Shown piece by piece: positions 50,204 to 61,100 of a DNA stretch of 64,000 nt. The first letter of the stretch is position 1. Every line of letters starts with the position of its first letter. The DNA lies in contig CALYLW010000207.1 of assembly GCA_944989445.1 (NCBI GenBank), forward strand, positions 62,001-126,000, given 5' to 3'. This stretch comes from Ampullaceana balthica (Eukaryota; Mollusca; Gastropoda; Lymnaeidae). The notes under the pieces were generated by a model, which worked only from the letters and a program-made list of their open reading frames with translations, was not told the origin of the DNA and did no database searches. The translations under genes were made by a program, and so were the position numbers.

Positions 50204-50690
50204 TTAGGTAAAATTATGAATTTGGTTAATTCCATATGGAGCCAACAAACCAAATCGTTTTACAGGTCTATTTTCCATGTAGATCCTATCATGGGTACTG
50301 CTCGCATATAAAATATCAGTTACTGTAATATCTGAAATTCCGTCATGGTCAACACTGTTAAAATGTTTGGAGACATGACAGTGAGCATGTTTATTTATAT
50401 TATACAGGTGTACTCTAAACCGAACTCCAAGACGACGACCTGTCTCACCCACGTACATTTTGTTACATCTCTTGCAAAGAATTGCATAAATCATGTTGCG
50501 ACTTGTGCAAGTGAATCCATCTTTTATTTTGAATTTTTCCAGAGGGGAAGAAATGTTGTCAATTTCAATCACATGGACAAGTATTGTAACGATTACCGTT
50601 GAAGCCTTTTGTTCCAATATGTGCTTTGATTGTGGGAAGGTGACTTCTTACAACTATATCTCTGAGGCCTCTATCTCTCAGTAAAGCAAA
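50204..50690 (-). pseudogene. Penelope-like element, 3' GIY-YIG nuclease fragment
   Basis: The minus strand encodes about 155 residues of the C-terminus of a Penelope-like retroelement: LRDRGLRDIVVRSHLP, then after a frameshift near 50560 FTCTSRNMIYAILCKRCNKM and YVGETGRRLGVRFRVH, then VSKHF and RIYMEN. The MIYAI...MYVGETGR pair is the GIY-YIG endonuclease signature with the CxxC of this family. The reverse transcriptase is absent (5' truncation at about 50690, as expected from reverse transcription that stopped early). The frameshift makes it inactive. Confidence 0.88.
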
Positions 50691-52656
50691 TAAATTTAAA
50701 TAACTTAAATATTTATTTTTTAATTTTGTAATCGTCAGTCAGTAAAGGTGGGTTTTTCATCTTCAAATAGAGCGATGACAAAGAAACTGCATAGCAAGTA
50801 AATAAGTAACAAAATACAAATATTAAATGTTGCAATCCAATTAGAGCGTTTCTTCAGATCTACTCAATTCTTATGGCCAGCGTCATTGTTTTCCCGTGCC
50901 TTTATTCCGCACCTAATCCGAGCACATTCATATGATGGGGATTTTTTGTTTCAAGGCATTCTTGACAACAACAAAGAGCTTGTTTCATCTTAAATGGAGT
51001 TTATTGATTTTTTCCCCCCCTCAGCTCGCCGCGGAAGAGTTAAACAATCTCCATCAAAAAGTAAATGAAATTATTAATAGCCTTTTTTTTTACCTTTTTA
51101 AAAAAAATGTTATGTATATTGTAAACGGTGTATAGCATTGTGCAATCTGTACCCAGTTAGTTGTAAAACAAGGAAAACGCTGCAGTTTAAAGTTTAGAAA
51201 GAAACACAACTCATGATTTATTGAGATTATTTTCTGGAGTTTTACCGACTTGCGTCAACAAAGATGTATAAATAATATTTTAAGACCACCAAATAATATT
51301 TTAAGACCACCAAATAATATTTTAAGACCACCAAATAATATTTGAAGACCGCCAGAATGTAATAATGTATGTTTTTAACAAACATAATCAATCTGGCGTC
51401 ATTAATCCATGGTCGGCGCGGAAAAAGTTTGATATAAGCCAATCGTAATCCCATTAATCCATCAGATTGCCAGTCATCGTTCACTGTTCTCTTCCAAGTT
51501 GATTCAATGTTATTAGCGCTAAAACTTCACTACGCGGTCATCATACTCGTACCATTGTGACCCAGCATTTTTAATTTTAATTCAACGTTTTTCGATAGTT
51601 CAATTCACCCAAGTCACATCAACTGCTGCGTCAACCTCAGTTCAATAAATAAGAGTCCCACTCAACCTCATCTTCATGTTATCTACTTCCGTGTAAATAG
51701 TCTGAATGTGAAACTAAAGCTTGCGTGATAGTGTTTCAACGGCGCACGGCTTTTCTACACACCTTGCACAACAGCTTATGTGACCTAATTGTTCGGAGAT
51801 AGATCGACCTGTCTTTCTAAACACCGCTGTTTATCATTGTGTGTTGCCGTCGATGGCCCCGTTGAACCCCTTATCTCCGTGACCGCCACAGCTACTAACC
51901 CCAGCAGCTGTTCAATACATTACAATAAACAAGCGAACATGACGTTTCGTTACTTCTATGACTTAAGTGCGGGGAGGGGGCGGTGGGGGTTGTTGGATTG
52001 GTCACTTAAAAAATTCAAACACTTGCCTCCATTGAGATGGGATAAATTAATTTAATAAATACAATTAGCTTAATTAATAAACTCTTATTAATGGTGATTC
52101 AGAATCATCATTTCGTCATTGTAACTTTCAAAATGTTAGCAATCTTCTGCTCTATGATGACTACATCAGCAATCTTAAACATCATGGACCGTATAACTAA
52201 GTAAACCATCAGTAGAATCTGTGACACACATCTACCATTGATGACAAACAATAGCTTTATTTTATGGGAGAGGGTGGCAGGACTCAGGCTTATTTCTGAC
52301 TGTAACCAAACAATTTTGTTAGCTTCCCATCGGAGCATAATAAACTGATCCACGCGTGTTGAAATGGCGAGGTCGTGATTCCTTACTTGTTTCAGAATAT
52401 TTGACACTAGCGTTATTTGAGCCCCAACGAAAGACCGCGGGGGAGCGCACGCTAGCCCGGGAAGGATTTAACATCATATCTATTAAATAAAGTCAGGTTT
52501 TCAACAAATAATGTCTTCAAATTTCATCTTATCTTCCAAGCGTATCCGAAAAAAATATAACTGTACTGTATTGTCACTTGACATTTGAAATTATCACAGA
52601 CATGGTTTTAAACAAAAAAAGGGGGGGGGGATTTTAATTATTGAAATTCATTTTTT
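50691..52656. other. Non-coding stretch
   Basis: Contains a four-copy 21-bp repeat at 51265-51350 (AATATTTTAAGACCACCAA). A G run at 52621. No gene recognised. Confidence 0.55.
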
Positions 52657-52685
52657 AAATCCCTTATATTAACTTCACCGCCGTC

Positions 52686-52728
<43 letters not shown>

Positions 52729-54179
52729 GTCTGTCTTGGGCTCGGCGGGCGGAAAAACAGAAGTCAAAAATGACCCACTTTCCATGATCCGATCGAACTG
52801 AAATTTGGCACACGGACCCGTCTGACCTAACAATGCATCGTATCAAAATTTCAGATCGATCGAACGTACCATAATTAAATTAATGCATTTTTAGTTTATC
52901 CTTATATGAGGTATGTAATTCAAAATTCACTGTTTGTTATTTTTTTTTAAATTCAGGTTCCACGTGAGTTTGAGTTGACGCCGACCGTCGTGTTGACGAC
53001 GACCGTCGTGCCGACACCCCCTCACATCCCACCCCCATTTATTAAAGACAAGGGACATCACTCAGTGTCAGTCTGTAAATGTTTAAAAATAATCACTACT
53101 GTTAGTTATGTCTCATATATAAGGGATTTATAGTCAAAAACTTTGTTTTTACGGGTTTGTTTTATTTAAATCCCTTATATTAACTTCGCGGCCGTCTCAT
53201 CATCTCTCTCATCATCTCTCTCTCTGTCTTGGGCTCGGCGGGCGGAAAAACAGAAGTCAAAAATGACCCACTTCCCATGATCCGATCGAACTGAAATTTG
53301 GCACACGGACCCGTCTAACCTAACAATGCATCGTATCAAAATTTCAGATCGATCGAACGTACCGTAATTAAATTAATGCATTTTTAGTTTATCCTTATAT
53401 GAGGTATGTAATTTAAATTCACGATTTGTTATTGTTTTTTTGACACGTGAAATTTTGAGCATTGAGGCGACCCAACGAAACGACGGTGCGCTTTTGTTTA
53501 CATTTTACGTGTCACTCTGAGCTCGGTCAAGCGAATCGGTGACTAGACTTTTCCCCTCTCCCCCTCCCACCCACCCCTCCCCCCCTAGGGTTATGAAGCA
53601 AACTTGTGTTAAGACAGATTCAGTCTGTAAATGTTTGAAAATAATCAATACTGTTAGTTATGTCTCATATATAAGGGATTTATAGTCAAAAACTTTGTTT
53701 TTACGGGTTTGTTTTATTTTAAATCCCTTATATTAACTTCGCGGCCGTCTCTCTCTCTCTGTCTTGGGCTCGGCGGGCGGGCGGAAAAACAGAAGTCAAA
53801 AATGACCCACTTCCCATGATCCGATCGAACTGAAATTTGGCACACGGACCCGTCTGACCTAACAATGCATCGTATCAAAATTTCAGATCGATCGAACGTA
53901 CCGTAATTAAATTAATGCATTTTTAGTTTATCCTTATATGAGGTATGTAATTCAAAATTCACTGTTTGTTATTGTTTTTTTTCTTCCAGTTTCACGTGAG
54001 TTTGAGTTGACGCCGACCGTCGTGCCGACACCCCCTCACATCCCACCCCCATTTATTAAAGACAAGGGACATCACTCGGTGTCAGTCTGTAAATGTTTGA
54101 AAATAATCAATACTGTTAGTTATGTCTCATATATAAGGGATTTATAGTCAAAAACTTTGTTTTTACGGGTTTGTTTTAT
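52657..54179 (+). repeat. RepA tandem array, three units
   Basis: Units 52657-53167, 53168-53720 and 53721-54179, head to tail, each opening AAATCCCTTATATTAACTTC plus CT repeat and the GGGCTCGGCGGGCGG block. Units 1 and 3 share the 3' half with the copy at 733 (GAGTTTGAGTTGACGCCGAC). Unit 2 has the alternative 3' half seen at 18426. Junctions are alike, so the arrangement is a true tandem array. Confidence 0.93.
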
Positions 54180-54683
54180 TTTCTTATTACTTTCATGGAT
54201 CGGAAATAAAGAATGAAAACGAATGTAAGAACAACATGAAATAGGATGATTCATTTTTTTAAAACTAGCAGCTGTAAATATTATTAACAATATACCATAG
54301 AATGTGGTAGGGGTAGAGCTGTCCCAAAATTACTTGTTTAATGCATGTAAATATTTAAAAAGAAGACCGACTCTGCCTTAAAAATAAAAAAGACTAGAAA
54401 TTACGAGCCAATATGAAGTGATGTAGTTTAAAGCCACAGGTGGTAATAATGTTAATATAGAATTTGAAATTTAATGAGTTGTCATGCACTAATGCAAAAG
54501 ATGAACATTTGTTTTTTAAACGTGGACAAAAAAACGTTATTTTCCCTTGCCTTTTAAATATATGTACTATATATAAATTTTTAAAAATCTGTTAATTTCT
54601 TTAAAGGCAAGAGAAGGTGGGAGGCCGGAGGGAGGGTTGTTTATATATTTATATATATATATATTTATATATATAATATATAT

Positions 54684-54714
<31 letters not shown>

Positions 54715-55680
54715 ATATTATTTTTGAGTGGGAGTGAATTATTAAGTTGTATACACGTGAGGGTGGGGGGGGTTGTTGCCATTTTTTTTCCGAATATTAG
54801 ATGCTTAATTAACTGCAACTTATTTTAAGGGTGGAATATTTGTGCTATAAAAAAAGAAACTCTTAAGACTGCTTGCTTCATTACTATGGCTTATAGATCA
54901 GATTAGTGTTTATATTAATAATATATGGAAAATAATTCATGCGCTGTGCTGAGTCACCATTGTTCGAAACGACTCCGCAAATTTCTTTCACCCGTCAAAA
55001 GAACATTTAGTGACTCTACGAAACAACTAGAGGTATAAACGAGCCCGGTCTCAACGAACGTTTGGTTATTGGCGCAGAAACCTGTACGGTAAATACCCCC
55101 TTACCCTACCCCCCCCCCACTATAACAAACACTCGTGTCATTCACAGACCAGAGCATCATTAATTAAGATAGCCCGGCCATTCAGCGGGACCCCCCCCCC
55201 GGTATTAACCAGTTAGGCAAGCATAAGTAGTGTAGGCAAGGGTCGCATGTAGCAGCCATGCGTCCAAGCTAACGCACCGAGCGTGATTGACCGTTTTTCA
55301 CAACAACGTCCGTGTCACCGGGCCGCCGTAGTTGTCCCCGCCTTTATGGCATATCATTTCTGCGTAACAAGGTTGTGGGTAAACCGCGTGCAGTTCATTT
55401 TTACATTTGGGAGAGACCAAACATGGCAAATATTTTAGGCCACACCAGAGTCTTATTAATTAGTTGACTGGACAAAAAGTATACTGCTCCTGCTCAAACT
55501 CAAAGTCGTACATGCACTTATTATTTGAGGATTTTTCGTTTTTGTTCAAACACACATTTTGTGTCACTTTCAACAAGGGCATTCAGAAAAAGGACAAAAA
55601 ACACACCCGTCTGTAACCTCAGCAAGCATTGAGATTAAAAAATAAAATTTAATAATTAATCCGGCGATCTCAAGCATGTA
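54180..55680. other. Non-coding stretch
   Basis: A TA/TTTATA microsatellite at about 54640-54720, G/C runs at 54763, 55112 and 55190. No gene recognised. Confidence 0.55.
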
Positions 55681-56546
55681 CAGTCAAACCTCTCATAACG
55701 AGAAATTCGCATAACGAGCACTTTTTTTGTTGTTGAAAAAGTTGCTCCCTTACCGAGCGAAGATTCGCATAACGAGTGACGCAGAAAGGAAAAGTCTCTT
55801 TTTCCTGGAAATTCATTAGTGAGTCGGCTACTTCAGCCCTGATGTATTATTCTGCGTTAAGCACTCGGTCTGTTAGCGTATTGTTTTCGTTTGTGATCAA
55901 CCGTTTTTACAAATTTTGTATTCAGACAGTATTTGTAATTTTTTTATGTGCAAAGTGTAATAACCTGTGCTAAAATTAAAATGTCTTCCAGAAAAAAAAA
56001 CACAAGAAGACAATCATAAGAGAGAAACAAAGCTGTTGAAATTAAACGAAAAACCATTGAAATGCGAGATCAAGGTGGCTAATCTAGCGCGCAACTACAA
56101 TCGGCCATCATCAACGATCTGCACTATCCTCAAGAACAATTAAGGAGATGGATGCTTCAAATGGAGTGTCAAGAATTTCTACGAAACGGTCACGACACAT
56201 TTTCGTCAAATTTTGTAGCGTCAGCAAAAACAAATGTCTTTAACAGTTTTCTAGTTAAAAAGGAATAATTATTTGTCATCAATTCATATTTTCGTTTACG
56301 TTTTTTGTTTCAAATCTAAATTGTTTTCTAGTTTTTTTTTCACTCTTAAACAGTTCATACGTAATTTCATTTTAATAAATGTTAATAGATCTAAAACTTT
56401 TTTGAAAAAGGAGGTTTTTTTCAGCATGGAACGGATTATCGTATTTTACATTGATTTATATGGGAAAATTTCTTTCGTATAACGACTGTTTCGCTTAACG
56501 AGTAAGACTGTGGAACGAATTACTCTCGTTATGAGAGGTTTGACTG
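55681..56546 (+). mobile_element. Tigger/pogo-like DNA transposon, deleted and decayed
   Basis: 866 bp bounded by perfect inverted ends (CAGTCAAACCTCTCATAACG, extending to 23 bp), with TA on each side (55679-55680, 56547-56548), the pogo/Tigger target. Sub-terminal repeats of CGCATAACGAG occur at both ends. Inside is the beginning of a transposase gene only. Confidence 0.92.
55981..56207 (+). pseudogene. CENP-B/Tigger transposase N-terminal remnant
   Basis: ATG at 55981 opens MSSRKK, then with frameshifts the pieces KAVEIKRKTIEMRDQGG, VANLARNYNRPSSTICTILK and KEMDASNGVSRISTKRSR. This is the helix-turn-helix of the CENP-B N-terminal DNA-binding domain family. A stop at 56017 and a stop-plus-frameshift near 56080 kill it. 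The catalytic DDE part is missing. Confidence 0.85.
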
Positions 56547-56548
56547 TA

Positions 56549-57860
56549 AGTTGGCTACATATCGCTTGTAAAAATAACACAAATAGCTTCGCGATTATTT
56601 GCAATTATAATAGTGTTTCCAACAAGCCACATCTCGCTATTGGAGCGTGCTGGCAAAAATAATAATACGGTAATAATAATAATTATACAATAATTGCGGA
56701 ATCAATACCTTTTTAAAAAAAATAATAATTTCAGAATAAACACGCGGTTGAATTTAACCGCAATTTTTTTTTAAATTTAAATATAATGATTATATGACAC
56801 TGAAGGAGCAAAGGATATACATGTATATATTTTTAGACAAGGCCTGTGTCACGTTTGCGGCAACTAAACTCGACGACTGCTGGTTTAAAACATCAGTGTG
56901 TCACTGTCACCATTTATTTATCAAGTGATACTGTGGGCTGGTGTAACATCAGTTAAACTTCAAAGGTTGCAATGTTCCCCACCAGATGCATCTTCATAAA
57001 GATACCCAAGCATTAAACAAAACTAACATTCCGCAACTTGTTGACAAAGGGACTGAATAAAATCAAATTCAAATTCCCGATATGATTCTTTGATACATTA
57101 AGTGCTTCATTTGTTTTGTTTGTTTGTTTTTTTAAAATTATTTTAAAATGTTTTTGTATTCTTTAATGTCCAACATAAATAGGGAATATGGAAAGCAACA
57201 TTATATTTTATCTCTGTAATTTATATAAATATTTACTTAACTTTCAAATATATTATTTAAAGGCTAATACAAAAGGCGAATAATTGATCCGGGTGGATTA
57301 TCCTTTCCACGTCTCAAACTCGTGTGTCGAATTGAACATAGTTATAGCGTGGACGTTATAGTTATAGCGTGGACGTTAGCAATTACATCGAAATCACAAA
57401 TCTTCAACTCGTGGCTGTAAAAAGATTAACTAATAAATCAAAACAACAAAGACCATACTTATCCCGTCCCTTCCCGTTTCTTGCATTAAGGAATACGACC
57501 ACGAAGGGGGCAAAACAACAACACATCGATTTATTTTGGGAGAGAGAAGAGAAAATGAATTAACTTGTATCATCTCTGTTGTCAAGTTATTTGTGGATCT
57601 TAATTATACAACGATTAGGACAACGTGGGTTGGCTGTCTTGAAATTGAGAGGAAAGAAATTATTGAGAATGAAATTAACACGCACACAAATTGTAAACTA
57701 TAGATCGGAGTTACGAAAGTAAATGATTTTGGAGCCATCACTAGAAGTCGGAAAACACGAGCAAGTGGATTCCTTATTTCTTCTGTACGCAACCCATTAA
57801 ACCAAAACTAAAAATTGTAAACAAAAAATGCCGGTGAGACTGCAATCAGGCTGATAGATA
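56549..57860. other. Non-coding stretch
   Basis: A 20-bp direct duplication at 57340-57378 (AGTTATAGCGTGGACGTTA). AT-rich otherwise; no gene recognised. Confidence 0.55.
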
Positions 57861-58189
57861 AGTAGATGGATAACATGCACACATGGTGTGAGTGAGCTTG
57901 ACGAGACGTCACAAAACAGCGAACGTTTCGACAAAGAACCTTCTTCAACGAACAAATAGTACACAAACAAATATAACGAAACTAAAGAAATTAAAACTTA
58001 GCTGCGGTGAAATCCAGAGCCAAGAGGCCCTCTTTGGCTCTGGATTTCACCGCAGTTAAGTTTTAATTTCTTTATTTTCGTACTATTTGTTCGTTGAAGA
58101 AGGCTCTTTGCCGAAACGTTCGCTGTTTCGTGACGTCTTGTCAGGCTCACTCATACCCTGTTGGCATGTTGATGTTATCCATCTACTTA
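57861..58189. mobile_element. Palindromic foldback element with two hammerhead-like cores
   Basis: Two arms of about 160 bp face each other around 58028, with CTGCGGTGAAATCCAGAGCC meeting its complement across almost no loop. The outer ends (AGTAGATGGATAAC / GTTATCCATCTACT) also pair, so the whole unit can fold. Each arm carries GTTGAAGAAGG..., a short stem and CGAAACGTTCGCTGTTT, on opposite strands (57914-57950 minus, 58094-58130 plus). The outer TGACGTCTTGTCAGGC words are shared with 27606-27780. Confidence 0.8.
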
Positions 58190-61100
58190 AAAATTGTAAA
58201 GCATGTTTTAATGAAGACAGATTTTAAATCACGGCTTTTAATAGTAATAGCTAAACAGAGCTCGTTGATAGCTACATTTGTTTTAATAGAGTACTTATGT
58301 ATTACCCAACACGACGAAAGCGTAAAAAATAAATAAATAATCTTTTTAAAAAAAATTAAGTTTTAATGGCAATTATCGAACACATTTCCCCGGCGCCAGA
58401 GGCTTTTTGAATTTCTTGCGGCCGCCGCCGTTTAAAATCAATAGGCAAAAGGCGTGACGCGAAGGAGACGAAACTAAATTAATCGATAGTCGCTCGGATC
58501 GGAAGGAGACAAGAGCACAAGTGCTCTTAGTCTGTTGACATGCTCCACGGTAAATGAGCTACTTTGTTGACTGGCGTGGAACTCTTGTGCTGTTTATGAT
58601 GGGTTTCATTAAGATCAACGAAACCCTGTTTTTTGGCGTCATTTATTTGGCCCGGCATCCTGAGGGGGATTCAAGCGTGAATAGAGCGCAAGGATGTGCT
58701 GCCTCCGGACCAAAGTTAGCGCGTCGACACTTTGCAAACACACACACACACACTCACGAATTCTTTCTTTTACTTCTACTTAAACGCCGAGCATAATAAA
58801 CTCGTGGCTATCAACTGCATTAAATAGACTTACTGATTCAATCACCACTAGCGCAAACCGTCGCTAAGACTAAGATGGCGTGTACGACTTGATTTAAAAA
58901 GCAGGGGCTATGAGGGTTTATTTAAAATCGATACGCATTTAATGATGAAAGGATATCGCCGGAAAACACTACAAACTGAAACCATCTTTGGCACATCAGT
59001 CTGCTGGAGGAGTACAAACAAGGCGTTCAGTCTCCAAACACCCACATACACACACAAATCCACTCAATTCAAAAGAACAGATCAATTATTTAAAATTATA
59101 TTTCTTCAGCCACATACCTCCTCCCCCCCCCCACATCTCCCTTTCGCCGAAAACAAAGTCTCAAACATAGAAAAAGAAGGGGGAAAAACATCTCGTCTCT
59201 GGTCATTACCATAACTTGAAGAGGGTATGCAAGGCAGACCGAGGGGTGGGGGCGGCGGTGGCTTCCAGATATTTGACAAGTAAACAAGAGGAAGATTCAG
59301 TGCATAGTTAGCCCAAGCCGTCACCAGTCTTAAATATTGTGTTACAAAAATAGAGAAATCTGACGGTGGCCAACAATGTTTGTATCTGAGCTGTATGTCA
59401 ATTAAAGTGCAGGCATTCTTGAAAGTCAACCTTTTTAATTCTAGGAAGAGTTTTACATTTATTTTAAGAGCTTAATGGTGTCTGCTGAAGTAAATTCCCT
59501 TCGTCGGTCAGATCCGCGTTAACCATTACTGTTTTTTTTTAAAAACCTGTTATATTCATTTTACTGGTCAAACCTTCAACAAAGAATATTTTAAAAAATA
59601 ATTAATTTTATTTTTTTTTAAACAGAAAAAAATTCCGGTAGATTTTAAATACTTCACTTGTTGACCATTGCTTTAACTTTAAAGAGGAGCCACACAATCA
59701 AGGAAGTTGATTACTTATATCTCCTGCATTATGCACAGATAAGAGCAGACAACTTCCCACCCCTAAAAATTACCACAGACTTCCTGGATTTAAAAATTAA
59801 AGAACAGCTCTTAGTCATTTGTCTGCAAAGAGTTACAGGACTAAATAGATCATTATAATATTATTGGGATATTAAAATTGAAGTAAGGCGCTTTCTTCTA
59901 AATGTTTAACAGTAACCAATAACACGAAAGTACATAGTATAGATAATATCAAGAAATGATTGTTACGGTAACTGCATTAGTCTTTATTTTATTTTTAAAA
60001 TTTTGGATAAATAAATACACATCTGGAAAGTACTTATGAAGCAAATGAATTACGCAAATACGATTAGGTAAATTAACATTTTAACCAACAGAGTATATAA
60101 TAAAAATAACATCTGGTATATGAATGTGCCGGACCAGCGAACTGAAACGTATCACCAAATTCAGGTTTCCTCATTTGGTGCCCGATTTTCATCCTCATAC
60201 ACCGATTACCATAAACTCGGAGATCAATACGCCCTCCACCAGACACATATTCTTATCTCTGCGTTTATCCTTCAACTTCTGGAGCCATTACCAGATGCGC
60301 TTATCAGATGAGGGGATTACATACACGATAATCCAGCCTCGTCGTACGTTAACATCCGCGAGATCTATATACAGATACACTCGACCTATTGAAGAGAGTA
60401 TTTCTATATAAAGTAGTTATTAGCGTTTCTCGCTGTTTACACGGCCGTGGGGATTAGATTTCATCATAATAACAAGTCCATAGAGAATCAAGATTTTTTA
60501 AAATACAAGAAGAAGAAGATCGGCTCGCGTAAGATGTCGATAGACGGCTTCATCCAGATAAAGGCCAGAGACACGGACATTGATGTCCTAGTTATAGATA
60601 TATAAGCCCGAGCGCATTTCATCTCTGGTGGACAAAGAGATCGTTCGATCACCATGATTCTAAATCAGAGGCTCCTCTGCTAGACGGACGTTTAATGGGG
60701 CATGGTCTAAACTCTAAACCAATTCAAGTAATTTTATACACGATGCCGCGTCACGGCCGTTGATAATTTTATCTGATTTTCAATTACCAGCAATTTAAAA
60801 TTAATTGGCTTTGTGTATTTTTTTAATGGCCATTGGCATCTTTTAACTAAATTATATATAATTAGAAAACGGAGTTCTTAAAAAAAAATTTTTTTTAAAT
60901 TAGCCTACCAAAGTAAAAGCTGCATAGGCCCAAATCGCTGATTATTTGTTAGGCTGGTCAAAATGTCAACAAATGGAGATTCCTACAATTACCACGTTGG
61001 ACAATTGCGATACTATTAAAAGCCCGTGTAAACAAAAGACCAAAGAAGCTATAGGATTTTACATCCCGTTTCCCCAAATACACCGTTTCAATTTAAGTCA

